From contig NC_092462.1 of NCBI RefSeq assembly GCF_047495875.1, positions 39,779,669 through 39,843,668 of the forward strand: a stretch of 64,000 nt of DNA. Reading direction: 5' to 3'. Within the stretch, counting starts at the first letter, position 1, and every line of letters begins with the position of its first letter. Below the pieces are notes generated by a model. The model was not told the origin of the DNA and ran no database searches. It saw only the letters and a list, made by a program, of their open reading frames with translations. The position numbers and the translations under genes are program-made. The stretch comes from Pithys albifrons albifrons. Taxonomy: Eukaryota > Chordata > Aves > Passeriformes > Thamnophilidae. Positions 1 to 12,671 of the stretch are shown here, piece after piece.

Positions 1-1020
1 AATATCCTCTTCCTTTATCCAGGCTCTCATAATTTAAAATTGAATTTATATATGCATGCTTCTTAACAGTGAAAGGTCTTTTAGAATTATATATCCAGTA
101 TATCCAGAAAAAATGCTATAGTATATTATATTTTTTCTTTGGCTTTATCCATTGGCTTTATAGACATTTTCTTGATTCATTTTTCACGAGAAAGGAATCC
201 TCAGGGTTGGCTACATAAATGACTATAGAGCATTAGAAAGCTACCGATAGTGTTTGCACAAACTCAAAAGAGGTCAATTAATGTTGCAAACATTTGACAT
301 AAATTTGTTTGATTTTATGCTATAATCTCATTAAAATAATCTTAGGAATGCACTAAAGTCTTTATTTTATGAATGTTAAGCAAACACAGAAGTATATGTG
401 ATGGCTGTGATAAGACAAAAGAAATATTTTTCTTCTAACTTATAAACAAGTACATTGGTCTTCGCTCATATTAATACCTATCATGTGAAACTGCCCACAA
501 AATTCAGTCAGGTTACATCAGTATAAAAGCAAACTGACATTATAATGAAGCATGAAAATCTTTTTTATCACTTTCTAAAACATATTGTAAAAAGAAACAC
601 TTCCCTTAAGACCTCCTGTATTCTTTGAATCCTTTATTATTCAAAAATTGTGTTCCTACAATAAAGAAGAAAAAAACCTCTTTGTGTAGTGATTGCTTAC
701 AAGAATACTCTAGATATTAATTTTAAAGTAAAGGAATTAACATTCAAATAAATTAAACTATATTTGATAAAAAATACACATTGTTTGTAAAGTTTTAGGG
801 TATATATAATTTACTATTAACTGACTTAGAAACTTTTTTTTTTAATTAAGGTTTATATCTCATACTTTTTTACAAGGAGAGAAGAAAAAAAAAATATCCT
901 AGAGGATATAAGAGAATTGTTCTTAGGTTCCTTAGTAAAATAATGTAAAGTCCCAAACTGGGACTGACAAAGAAGTATTTCCTTGGACCCAACATAGCAG
1001 TATTTTGAAGAAATACCTGT
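1..1020. other. AT-rich intergenic DNA, nothing recognised
   Basis: This stretch has many poly-A and poly-T runs and frequent stops in all frames. I see no repeat family, RNA gene or coding exon in it. Confidence 0.6.
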
Positions 1021-1545
1021 TTCACAGAATCAGAGAGTCACAGAATGGGTAAGGTTGGAAAACACCACAGTGGGTCACCTTGTCCAACCTCATTTCTCAG
1101 GCAGGATCATTCTAGAGCACATTGCACAGGAACTGTGTCCAGACATTTCCTGAATATTTTCAGTAAGAGAGACTCCACAAACTCTGCAGGTAATCTGTTG
1201 TACAGCCCAGTGCCCTTCCTAATATATCTCAGGATACCACTAGCCTTCTTGGCCACAGGGCACAGTGCTGGCTCATGGACAAATTGTTGCCCACTTGGGC
1301 CCCTAGGTCCTGCATTTGGCTTTGTTGAACTTTAGTAGGCTCTTCTCTGCCCATCACTCTACCCTATAAAGGTTGTCCTGAAGGGCTGCACAGCCCTCTG
1401 AGGTATTAGCCACTCCTCCCAGCTTTGTGTCATCAGCAAACATGCTGAGGAGGCACCTGCCCCTTCATCCAAGGCACTGATGCACAAGTTAAACAATACT
1501 TGGACCAGTATTGACAACAAAATACTCTGTCAGTAGTCTTTCTCC
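1021..1545 (-). mobile_element. Old, 5'-truncated CR1 LINE fragment
   Basis: The plus strand opens with a degenerate CR1 3' terminus (CACAGAATCAGAGAGTCACAGAATGG). It is followed by the typical antisense CR1 tail: GGTTGGAAAA, then CCTTGTCCAACCTC. Around 1240-1260 comes CTTCTTGGCCACAGGGCACA, and around 1410-1440 the block CTCCCAGCTTTGTGTCATCAGCAAAC, which is antisense to the reverse transcriptase FADDTK-like region. The element therefore reads on the minus strand, with its 3' end at the low coordinate. Many indels and stops show an old, dead copy. The 5' truncation point, near 1530-1550, is approximate. A 96-codon plus-strand ORF at 1045-1335 is only an antisense shadow. Confidence 0.85.
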
Positions 1546-2501
1546 TTACCAAAATTTCTGTAATTCTTCTCTTCAACATTAACTTTCTTTGATAGGTTAA
1601 TGTCTGAGAGTAGAACTCATGAAACCTTGATTTCAATAAGATGCCTTCTAAATACTGAAGCACTATGGGAAAGAATACAACATTTAAAATTTAAATTTAT
1701 TTTCTAAAGGTAAAACCAACAAAATTAATAAATATCTTCTCATCATATAAAATTTGTGTAGTTAGAATACAAAAATTATAACTCTTCCAAGTGCAGGAAA
1801 ATTCTTTTTGCTACTTTTAAGGAATTGAGTAGTGTAAGACATTCCCAATGTCTTTGGGGCATCATTTTATATCAGGAGAAATGCATTTTCAAGGACAGCT
1901 GATTTTAAAGAATTTCTCTTACTTGTCTTTCAAGGTCCATGTAGAAGTCTGTTCTATGAACATATTAGTCTGTCCAACAAAAAAAAATGGCTTTGGTTCA
2001 TAAATTTATCTTCTTTTGCAGCCATTTTTGCCTAAGGAAGCCCCAAGGCCATGCAATTCAAATAATATCTGAGAGCATCACTTTAGTTCCTTAAGCTTCA
2101 GCTGACAAGGTGCCCTTGGTGCAAAAAAGCTTAGGGCATCAGACTAACACACAGTTTTAGAAAACCACGTCTTTGAGAAAACAGAAAGAAGGGATTTCTT
2201 TAGGAAAATTGTGAGACCATTGCACTTGAACTCCCGTATTAAGTCGGAGAATTATATTAAACCCCATAGTTATAACCAAAGGAATGCACACTTTAGGATG
2301 TTAATCTATGAAAAAAAAATACAACGAAGTGAACAAACAAACAAGCAAGTAAACTTCCCCAAAGTTGCCTTAGGGCATCAGCTTTGTTCAGGTAGCTTTT
2401 TGCTAGGATACCCCAATGGCATAAATGAATAATAAATAGCAGCAGACAGAACATCTCCCAGGTGGACCACACACACATGAAGTGAAAGATAAAGGAGCTC
2501 C
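1546..2501. other. Intergenic DNA, nothing recognised
   Basis: AT-rich unique-looking sequence. Short ORFs here lack codon bias or recognisable motifs. Confidence 0.55.
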
Positions 2502-2598
2502 TTTTTTTTTGGGGGGGGGTGGGGGGGGGGGGTGGGCAGGGAAAATGTTGGTGGGTTTGGTGTTTTGGGGGGTTTTTTTGGTTGTTTTTTTTTTGTAA
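2502..2598 (+). repeat. G/T-rich low-complexity tract with long G runs
   Basis: Nine T are followed by nine G (2511-2519), one T, twelve G (2521-2532), T and GGG, and then further G and T runs up to about 2598. Four or more G runs lie close together, so the plus strand meets the usual pattern for a possible G-quadruplex. The 118-codon minus-strand ORF over it (2293-2649) is proline- and lysine-rich only because of the homopolymers. Run lengths may be unreliable in the assembly. Confidence 0.9.
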
Positions 2599-5006
2599 GG
2601 TAAGAAGAATGTGACTTGGAAAGAACAAAATGGTTGTTAATAAAGACAACTTGGAACAGAAATGCAGAAAACAGAGGATGAAGAAAAGAAAATAGAGGAA
2701 GAAGTGGCTAAAAAGAGAGGAGAAAGAAAGGCAGGTGGTTCAGTAGGAAATTACATGAGGTTCTTTGCATGTTATGGCATTATACATTTTGGTAGAACAC
2801 TATTATTGTTATATCCTATACTATATGTATAGTAATGCTTTCACAGAGAAAAAAACAACTTTTGATATAAGCAGGACTGGACATTTCAAAACAGAAAGTA
2901 AAACAGGTTTGATCTTCAAAAAGTTATACTTTACTGAGATGCAAAAAGAGTGTACAATTATAGATCATCCAGAACAGAAGAATGGTATATAGGGTAAATT
3001 ACGCAGAAAAAATAGCTTGCATTCAGGCAAGTGTATAAACCGAATATATAAAATACTTCAGAAAGGATTCCCATCTTTTATGTTTGTTGATTCTTGTAGG
3101 AATCATGGGAAACATCTACACTGAGAGTTATGAGAGATGAAAGTAGAAGAGATGGAAGAAAGAGGAAAAAAGTTATTAAGACAATAAAAGCATTAAATCA
3201 CTGATTCTGGTCTCCATCTTTAATACACCAATAATAAACATTCCTTTCTCCTTTCTCTATTAAACTAAATATTGATTCTGCAGTGATTCATTTCTATTTA
3301 AAGCTACTAACTTCTCTGGTGAATGGTTGTTAATCTACCAATGATACTGTAAATGTTTTGCTGCTGGTATAGTACACTTCTGCATTTCCACCTCACGTGA
3401 TTTTATTTTTTTTTCCTCAGGATATGAATGCAGAAGACTCCGGATTTTCATTTCTAATATTCTGTGTCTCTCCTATTACAGAATATAAGACACAGTATTT
3501 CCTCTCAGAATCGTCCAGAAGTGGCTTGTAGCAACTATGGAATTTGTGAAACATGTTACATATTCCTCAAGCTATAGAGAAGAGGGTTTTTGTAAAGAGG
3601 CAGCAAGTATGTTTATCCCACAGATATTTACCACCTCAAAGTAATGCCATGACAGCTTGAGCAGGAAGGACAAAGAAGAGTTCTGCACACTTTGCAGGAT
3701 CAAGCAACCTGTTAATACTAAAGGGTGTGTTAAGTACTTGTGACACGTAAGATCTGGGATATACTGTCGGTCTGAATGATTTTAATCATCTTCATTGATT
3801 AAAGAAATGCTTCACATAAAGACTATTGGTCCATAGGAATGTACTTTGGAGTTTTATAGAGAAAAGCTGGGATTACCCCAAGTGCCCCATGGCTTGCAGA
3901 ATTTAGCTACAAGCTAGTGGCTTTAAATTAGAATTTAGCCTCCATTAAGAATATCAAATTAAAAAAAAGGCATTAAGAATGAATTAATGTGTGTTTCACA
4001 GTAAATCAGCCATCCTTGTCATATTGCTAAAGCTGTGCATTTAAAAATATTCAATAGGAGAATGCAGATAGAGAAATCTAAATAAAGATCATTAGAGTAC
4101 ATATAAAGTATGAAGAACATTTAAGTATCAACATACAAAGAGTAAAAGTATTCACAAAATTAAAAATGTAGTTGTAAACATTTTATATCAGTTTCAATGC
4201 TTTGTGTGTACATAAATGCTGAGCATCAACATAAATAGAAATATTAAAAATTAAGATTAGTAGAAGAGTTATTTTTTTGTATGTACTTTTCACACATATT
4301 TTAATAAATAAAGGAGCATTCAGTTCAACGTTTAAGTATTTTTCAATCATTTACTTTTAATGGTACAAACACTTGCAGGGCCCTCTACTTTATTGCTACA
4401 GGAAAAATAGAGTTCACTTCTATGTAACTATAGGGAAAACCCGAAATGTCTTGGTGAATTATTTAACTGTCATATAACGCTTCTAAATCTGCAGTGACTT
4501 CAAGGATCACAAAGAATGTAGAAAAAAGCACAAATACATTTATGTTAAAATTGCATATACACAGAAAAGATAAAGTCTTTCTGGTTATATATTATCCTAT
4601 TTTTTAAAAATCTCTCAAATTTTTTGACACAATATTCCTGCCAGACAGATAATCAATCCATCTCCTTTTATGATCCTGTTACTTATATCTCTAATTCCTG
4701 GTTAGCATGGCCTCTCAAAGCATGAAGTACTCTTTCTGCATTAGTGTTATCAAAACAATCCAAATTACACTGAAAAAAAAAAGTGAAAAAAGTAATGATA
4801 ATATTAAGGCCATCGGGTGAAGCCTCTATATTCAGAACAGTGAAGAGAAATTAAAATCCTGACACTATCTGCATAAAAGTGGCATCTGAGTGAGATTGAG
4901 AAAGGAAGTGTTGAAAAGCTATCAGATACATGAGGGATTAAGACAAGGATTAAACCCTGGAAGACAGATGGCATGAAAATTCAAGTGCATGGTTCAGAGT
5001 AGAACA
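2599..5006. other. Intergenic DNA, nothing recognised
   Basis: AT-rich sequence with an A/G-rich patch near 2640-2740. I see no repeat family, exon or RNA gene. Confidence 0.5.
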
Positions 5007-5362
5007 TCTCAGCACAGAATATCTCGAGTTGCAAGGGACACATAAAGATCATCAAGTCCAACTCCCTATTCTTCACAGGATTACCTAAAACTAAACTGTA
5101 TGACTATAAACATTGTGCAGATGCTTCTTGAATTAAGCAAGCTTTATTCTGTGACCACTTCCCTGTCTACCCTGTGCCAGTGACTGACCATCCTCTCAGT
5201 GAAGAGTCTTGTCCTAATGTCCAGTCTGAACTTGCCCTGACACAGCTTCATTCCTTTTCTGTGTCCTACTGTTGGTCACCAGAGATATCAGCATCTCCAC
5301 TGTCACCTTCCAGGAAGTAGTGGACTGTGATAAGGCCATCCCTCAGCTTTTTCAGAGCACTC
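5007..5362 (-). mobile_element. Old CR1 LINE 3' fragment (CR1-Y-like)
   Basis: The plus strand carries an antisense CR1 3' region. It starts around CAGAATATCTCGAGTTGCAA and AAAGATCATCAAGTCCAACT, and runs through GTGACCACTTCCCTG, CCTAATGTCCAGTCTGAAC and ACAGCTTCATTCC to CCCTCAGC near 5350. Sequence order places the 3' end at low coordinates, so the element reads on the minus strand. There is no coding potential left. It stops within about 10 bp of the start of the LTR that follows. I see no continuation of the CR1 beyond that LTR, so whether the LTR cut the CR1 or merely landed next to it is undecided. Confidence 0.8.
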
Positions 5363-5370
5363 TACAAAGT

Positions 5371-6148
5371 TGTGGTGTAATGGGAAAGGATTAGTGGCAA
5401 CACTTAACAGTGTCACAAGACAAAGTAATTGGACAGATAAAGACAAATAACAGGACAGAAAGTGTCACAACACTATTGGTGCAATATTGAAGCTTTTTTC
5501 AAAAAGAGTGGTGCCATCTGGCCCACAGAGCAGTGTGGGAGAAGACCCAGATTTTATAAAGTGGTAGGAATATTACAAGCCTTGGGTCAACAAGGATGTG
5601 GACTTTACAAGCCCCCAGGCTCCCAATATTAATGTTCTGCACAAGATCTACAGTGTCTTGGATTCAAATGCCCCTTCTATGGACACTTTGGCAGTACAAT
5701 AAAAGTGCATCATAAATATGTCCTCCCTATTGTATTTTTCCCTTAGTCATTCCCTGTCCAAGTTTCTTCTTCCCATAATCCCCTAGGGTCTCTTTTGCAC
5801 CGTTTCTCCCTCTTGGTTTGTTAGGCAGTTCCACCCCTCCTCCCCATTGGTCTGTTTTCAATCCTTCATTTGCATGCCTTCTGGTCAATGGGAAGCTGAG
5901 CTGCACCCCTTGTTCTAGACACTTCCCTGCTGAGCCCATAAAAATGGGCGATCTCAATAAAACTTGCTTCTTCTGTTGCCACTGAGTCTCCTGGTGACTG
6001 GACCTCTCTTCAGGGTGCGGTGGGGGATCGGTGTGGAGGGGGCCTTCCTTGGCTTTGAGGGGCTGGGGCTGATGCGCTGAGCACTGAATCACTAGAGCTG
6101 ATTAATCACGCAGAACTGAACCCCTCAGAGCAGAGCCGCTCACCAACA
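5371..6148 (+). mobile_element. Probable solo LTR of an endogenous retrovirus
   Basis: The block is GC- and CpG-richer than its flanks and has LTR architecture on the plus strand. A CCCATAAAAATGGG TATA-like box lies near 5935-5948. A polyadenylation signal AATAAA is at 5956-5961. After it comes a GC-rich U5-like stretch (around 5990-6070), ending near CACCAACA at 6148. A start of TGTGGTG at 5371 or TGTCAC at 5411 is possible. I could not find a convincing target-site duplication, so both ends are uncertain by tens of bases. I see no gag or pol beside it. Ancient ERVs of this type no longer make virus. A 121-codon minus-strand ORF (5727-6092) is antisense to the LTR and not a gene. Confidence 0.6.
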
Positions 6149-8607
6149 TTCGGTGGTAAATCACCCACTGTTAGAGCAGGAAGTTGTATAATGCCTAAAG
6201 TTGTGTGCATAAGTGTGTGTGGTTCAAGTGTTTTGGTGTCTATTTAGTCTCCTCATTCTCAGTTTGGTCTTAACCTGTGACACTTATTGAAACTCAAGAG
6301 TTTTCCATTAATGTTATTTTGGGGTTTGGGTCCACATTATTTCACTCTGAACTGAATCACAACAGAACTTGGATACAAAACTTCAGAGAACCATGCAAAG
6401 GTAAAATTATTTCCAGCATACAACAATTGTCTAGATTGAAAAGTTTCGGAAAACATCATAGCCTCTGAATATTGGTGTTCAAATAAAGACACACACAATG
6501 TCCAACCTAGCTTTGTGTGTGTGTGTGTGATTACTATACTCCTTAAAAATATGATTTTGGTTTAATCTTCCTGCTCCTTATTCTATATTAGTACCACAGA
6601 AATTAATATCTGTTTGTTTTGAAGAAAATTCTTGGGAATAGAGACATTCAAAGACAAAGGCCTCTTTAGACATTCTGAAGCCTAGAAACTTACTGAGAAA
6701 GAAATAAAAACTAGTCTTGTATCTAGGGATCTTTGGGGACAGAGTATTATATAAACTAGCAAACACAAAATATTTTTTTTTCCTATTTTTAATCTTTTGG
6801 TAATTCATACCTTAGAAAATTATATTTCTTGTATTTAATAACACCCTGAGAAGTCAGACAGAGTATTTTTAATGATTTTTCAGCTCCTGTTTATCTTTGT
6901 TTGGTTACATAGTACTCTCTCAATTGCTACTTCTGTCCACTAATTATGTTTTGCAAAAGCAGGACTGCTTTAAGAATAACTTGGGTTTTGAATGTGGAGA
7001 TTACTATTAAATGTTTTTACAGCTCCTGAAACCATAAAATAACAGCTGAGACATAATTTTTGCAGTCAGTAAACGCAGATGTCCCCAAGTAGTCATTACA
7101 GAAACCACTTGAGTATTTGATGGAGATAGCTTATTATTTGTATCTGAAGTATCTGGGCAAGGACTCTTAACATTATTTGAGAGCTTATTATGAAAGTATT
7201 CAAATGCTATGAACCATATTTATCCCTATAGCTGAAGATCATTTTCTTAGAAGAGCACAGCAGCATTTTCTTTGTGATGTATAAAATAGCACTTGCATAC
7301 ACAGATTAAAAAAAGTCACTAAAAGGCTATTAGAGATGTTGTATTTTGTATTATGATGTGATTTTTATTTTGGGAAAGGTTTGCATAGGAATGAGTTAAA
7401 ACATTTATGACAATAAAATGTTAAGGATAGCATGAACACAAAGGCAACTTTGTATGTTTTTGTTGTATTTCATTGATACTGAACTTGAGTACTAAAGATG
7501 CATGAAATCTGATTACTTATAGACAAAAACATAAAGTTTAATCCTGCAAACATTTATGTGTGTGTTTACTCAGGTCAGTGAGACAAGTTATGAATTGCAG
7601 CCAACAGGTCTGTTTTTTATTAGCACTTACTACCTGGCATTATGCTCTCTACAGAAAGGGTAATGGATTATTCATGGCAACAAACACATAATCTACTAAC
7701 AAATGTTTGCAGGACAGGCCTGAAGAGCATTCACAGGATTCCTGTTGTCCAATTCTAAATTGTCTCTTTGAATAAAATGAAGTTTTCAGTAAGAAATGAC
7801 TTGCATAGGTGTAAAGTAATCACTGGCCTTTGTAACTTATATCACTTTAGCCTCTCTGGAAGTTTGGGCTTCATTTTCAAGCAGTGTGTAGGGTACTTTT
7901 AAAAACAAAAATGTAGGGTTTTTTTCAAATGCTATTAGCAAAAGAAATTTGAGCAAAAGCAGAAAGAAGTAGTAAGGTCATTGTCATGTTTAATTCAATT
8001 CACTTTGTAGCCTTCCTATTTTTCACATGCAGCATAGTGAACAAAACGAATCATCATTAGAATATCACAACCTGAACCCAAATCATTAGGAATAGATGTA
8101 ATTTGCCAGAATATAGACATTTTGGCTGATTTACATCGTGGCATAAGTATCTGGTTAACAAGAAAATTAAGCAAGTTTAATATTTATGTTGTTTTGGTAG
8201 TAGTAATGTAGTTATACCTATGATGGTCAGAATGTCCTTAAATGAGACAAAGTGTGTATAGAAAATCTAGATTGATTTTTGTTGGACCAGTTGAGAAAAC
8301 CTGAGAACAATGAAGTGGACTTTTCAGAAAGACTTGATTCAGACCCATAAGTCAAAACCTCTGCTAATTTTCTATTTTGCTAGTGCAGCTATTAGCTAGT
8401 AATAGTTTCCAATCCAGACTTCATGCATTTGTTTCATTATGGCTGTGCAAAGGAGCTGGAGTTGGTAAATCTGATTCAAGCTCATTTATTTTTGCCTGGA
8501 AATGTCAATCCAGCTGCCTATTCAAGCATTGTTCAGCAAGGTACCAACTGCATCTAAGTAGAACTTTTGAATCCTGACAAGCCACTGCAGTCTTTTCATT
8601 AACAATG
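6149..8607. other. Intergenic DNA; only a dinucleotide hairpin stands out
   Basis: AT-rich sequence without recognisable exons or repeats. A (TG)8 run at 6514-6529 follows an (AC)n run at 6489-6498 and is listed separately. Confidence 0.5.
6489..6529. repeat. (AC)n / (TG)n inverted dinucleotide pair
   Basis: ACACACACAA at 6489-6498 is the exact reverse complement of TTGTGTGTGT at 6513-6522, with a 14-nt spacer. The TG run continues to 6529. A 10-bp stem can form in either strand. This is probably microsatellite drift rather than a functional element. Confidence 0.8.
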
Positions 8608-8633
8608 TGCAGAAAAGAATATTCTTTTCTGCA
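8608..8633. repeat. Perfect 26-bp palindrome
   Basis: The arm TGCAGAAAAGAAT at 8608-8620 is followed without a spacer by its exact reverse complement at 8621-8633. The flanks do not extend the symmetry. No gene or recognised repeat surrounds it. Confidence 0.95.
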
Positions 8634-11600
8634 TAAAAAAATAAAATAATTATTCAGTAAGTTCACAGTTTATTCCTAAGAAGGGAAAAATGTAAAAAAT
8701 ACTGTTCAGTTATTTTTTAAAAATTATTTTTACTGCCCATGAAAAAGAACCTGCTGTCAACAAGAATGTTAATAGAAAGAAAATCCATGCCTCTCAGAAA
8801 AGTGTGTGCAGTGATGCAAGTTTCTTTCTACCACCAAAATTAATACCCACCTGAGACCCATATTTCAAAACCAGAAGCCTGTAGAATATACACAGCTGTA
8901 TGTTTATCCACTGCAATTCATTAAAATATCTTCTAGAAGTACAGACTTTCTATTTTTATTCAGGATACAAAGGGTATATACAAAGCTCTAAAGAGCATTC
9001 AAGAGACTCACAGCTCTAGGTCCCAAATTCAGACACAGTTTAATCCTTTTTGAATAAAGTGAAGTACATTCCTACATTTTACCTTATCCTACTCTGTGTT
9101 TATCAGAACTGACTGAAATACTGCAGAAGATAAACATCATTATAAAGTTATGTCAGAAATCAACAGGAAAAAGAATCAGAAGATAAAAGCACAGAAAACC
9201 ATCAAAAGGGTGAAACTCTTAAGGATACATGAAGTTGTGGGTGAGGAAACTAAAAACTCCCAAACACAAACATCTTCCCTAACCAAGAAGTTTCCAGGTG
9301 TACTGCAGCAATCAGAGAGATGCAGCCTAAAGGCATGGGGACTGCTAGTGATACCTAATCAAAGAGAGGAGCAGGTGCTGTGCTAGAATTCCCCTTCAGG
9401 CTCTAGAGAACAGTGCTAGAAATCTTTGCAGCCAGTGTGTCTTCGGCCCACAGAGAGGGATTCATTGCAAATGTGTTTTGGGTAAGAAAGTGAGGCTAAT
9501 TGTATTTGTTATGTCAAGACATGGTGCTGGCAAAATGAAAGTCATATGAGGATATATTTTGGGATGTTTATTTGTACTTTTATACATGAATTATCCCTTT
9601 CTAATGCAGCTCCAGACGTAGTTCTACATATTCAGTTTTGAATGCTCCTTATCAAGATCTTATGAAAAGTCAACTAAAGATGAAGTATAATTTCCTAACA
9701 TTTTCTATGATGTATCCACAAGATTAATTGCATTCATGTAAATACACATCTGGGGTTCATAAAAGCTTTAGGAATGCATTCCACAAAGTGCTATTTTCAA
9801 AGTACCATTATGTTTCCTCTCAATTTAAATTCAAATAATTTCTGAAAAGGTGTTTGTAATTAACTAAAATTGATTGTGAACTAAATGAGAGCTAACTTTA
9901 TGTGAGGCAAAGGAAAACCAGTAAAAGTAGAAGGCTAGCATCACTAGTAGATATATATCATAGCACCCTCAAAACCTGCTTTAGTTTTCTAAAAATATAT
10001 ACCAGTGCACTGATGTTTATAAAATACATTTGAAAGCACTAAGCCAGCACCAGTATTACAGAATGTACAAAGTTACATGCTCAGAGCTGTGGTGAACACC
10101 ATAAAATTACAAATCGGGAGATACTCAGCAGCAACACCATTAACATTGCATTTCAGATCTTGTACAAATCAGCATGAACATTATAAAAGTCCATATCAGA
10201 GTATGTTCAAGGTAATATCTTGGACTCTTACTGTTCCACCAAGCCCTTTTCTTCTATACCTCCTGCCTTTCTTCATAATATTTTGCAATGTGTTAGATTT
10301 TTAGTTCCATAGAACAGAAACCAGTTCTCGTAACTGATGTATAAAGCCAGATTATCCTATGGTGAAATCCAGATAATAGCAGATGTTCACATAAGCATGC
10401 ACACAAGATATGTCTGAAATTCATGTGCAAAAAACCAGTATTTGTCCAAACTCCTACTACCTTGAAAACTTGTATTGTAATAAACTTCTTAGTAAGAACT
10501 TCAACACTCAACAATTTGCTACCAACTTTTAGTAGGAAGACTTCAAAATAAATGCTGTCCTTCTTGCTACATCAGCTTATAGGAAAAGCATATATGCATG
10601 AAAAATTAGTCTGAACAGAGATTTCATTCTCTTTCCAGGTTTCTGAAGTTGATATCTTGGTGTACTAATACAGCTGTGACCACAAGATTTTCAACAACTT
10701 TATCCATATGTGGTTTAAAACTTGAGTTTCTCAGTGCTAGTAAGAACTTCTAGTTTTTTTGCTGTGTTATAGAAGTTGTGGGTCTTGCATTGCAATATTG
10801 TGATCTTTAGATAGGAGTAGGGTTGTTGCTACATACGATTTGTCATAGGGGTGAAACACACAGCTAGCTCATTGTTGGCACTGAAAGAAAACACATGAAC
10901 CCAAACGCTTTCTTAATACTAGAATTTTTATGAAAGCATTTTGGCCAGGTGGAACTGTCATATAATTATATTCTGCAATTATGTTGGATATTGAATAATA
11001 GGTTTTGGAGACTATCCTTCCACTTTTGTGCCTTTATGTCACACAGAGTTATGTGCCAATAAAATTGCACACTTAAAACCTGTCAGTTGCCTTCAGGCCC
11101 TAACAACCATCAGCCAGGGAAAAGAGGCCGTGGTCTCAGCTCCTGGTAGGAGCACACTACAGAAATTATAAAATATACTTTGGCAACTGTGTTAAAGTTA
11201 GCTTGAGATTTCATTGCTTCAGAAAGGATTTTTGGAGATATATAACTGGATTCTGTGATCCTTGTATCGCTTGCATAGTCCAAAGGAAGAGAATTATTTT
11301 AGGAGGCCTGATGCTTTGGGCTGTATCTAGACAAAAAAAAAAAAAAAAATTCTAATCCTATGTTTGTTTGACCTGAAGTAAGTGAGTCAGTATCACTGTA
11401 GAGTATCACATCACATATCAGAGAGTGCAGGACATTTTTTGAGGATTTAACTGATTTTTTTCACAGTTACAACTTACTGCTGAATTTTAGAAACAGTAGG
11501 TTTTAGAAGATCATAACATTTTCCTGACTTTGCTGTGGAGAACCACCTGGCAGGCTGGAGTGGTATCAGAAGTTGATAAAAGTTTAGGAACTGCACAAAG

Positions 11601-12610
11601 AGCATGCTCCTAGTTCTTATGTGTCCTCTCACAAGATGAACAAAATGTTTATCTTTCGCTTATTTTCTGTCCATTCTAGGCAATGTCAACCTAAGATGAC
11701 AGGATAATATTTCTACACCTAAAAGGAGTTTTCCAAAATCTCTTCTGGGCTCTCATCAAGATTGCGGCCTCTCGTCAGAATAAAGGACATTTGGGTGTTT
11801 TAATTCAATATCAAATAACTGTCAGAATGCCCTCAGTGTCTACATATGCAAAAGATGGAGATATCCATCAGTATATCCAAATAAAAAATGGTTCTAGTTT
11901 CTGTATGTAAGTTAGAATTTTTGGCTCTGATTGATAGGTAAAATGTTTCCCCAGCAGACACACTTTGTTTAAACCCAAAAGTCAGGTAAGGACGCTTCTG
12001 AACAACTGGAACCCAGTTAAGAAATATCAAAGTTATAGATCTACTAGTGTTATTTTTTGTTGAATAGTTCAGAAATAAATAATAGCAAGGCTTGTTATAA
12101 AATCTGAAACTCACATAATGCTTTTCCAGACTCTTTTCTTTCTCAGGCAAGTGGCAATAGTAACACTACTCACCTCTTCTAAGTTTCCAGTTAGCCATAG
12201 CTGCAGAAGGTAAAGTATATAGTGGTAGCAGTGTCTTGTTATACACATTTTGAGATGCAAATACAAAGAATAGGAAAACTGATGGGCTTGTCAAATTCTT
12301 GCCTAACTAATTTACAGCTATAAGAGATGGAAGAAAACAAAGAAAAAAAAGTTGCATTAAATGGCACAGGAGAAGAAAAGTCAAGCTACCTGACAGGATT
12401 GAACAGGACCTACAAATAATATTAAAAGAAAGTGCTTCATCCAACTGTTAAAGCCACACAAATAATTTATTCAGTTAAGAAGAAAACTTCCATTTTATAT
12501 TCATTACATGGGTGGTAACTCAACTTCACAGACATATACCATACTTTTTTCCCAATGGCAGAAGTGAAAATAGAAATAAAAAGCCCCACTATCAAGAGGG
12601 TAATTGATTC
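8634..12610. other. Intergenic DNA with a 17-A run
   Basis: AT-rich. A run of 17 A lies at 11333-11349, with no recognisable retroposed sequence upstream of it. No exon, RNA gene or repeat family was recognised. Confidence 0.5.
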
Positions 12611-12671
12611 CAAATAAAAAAAAACAAACAAAAAACAACAAAACAAAACAAAAAAAAAACGCAAAACCAAA
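12611..12671. repeat. A-rich (CAAAA)n-type low-complexity repeat
   Basis: A run of A with interspersed single C on the plus strand. Two overlapping minus-strand ORFs rich in F, L and C (12467-12719) arise from it and are not genes. Confidence 0.9.

Noticed and set aside
5727..6092. 121-codon minus-strand ORF
   Set aside because: Antisense to a GC-rich LTR. Low complexity, no motif.
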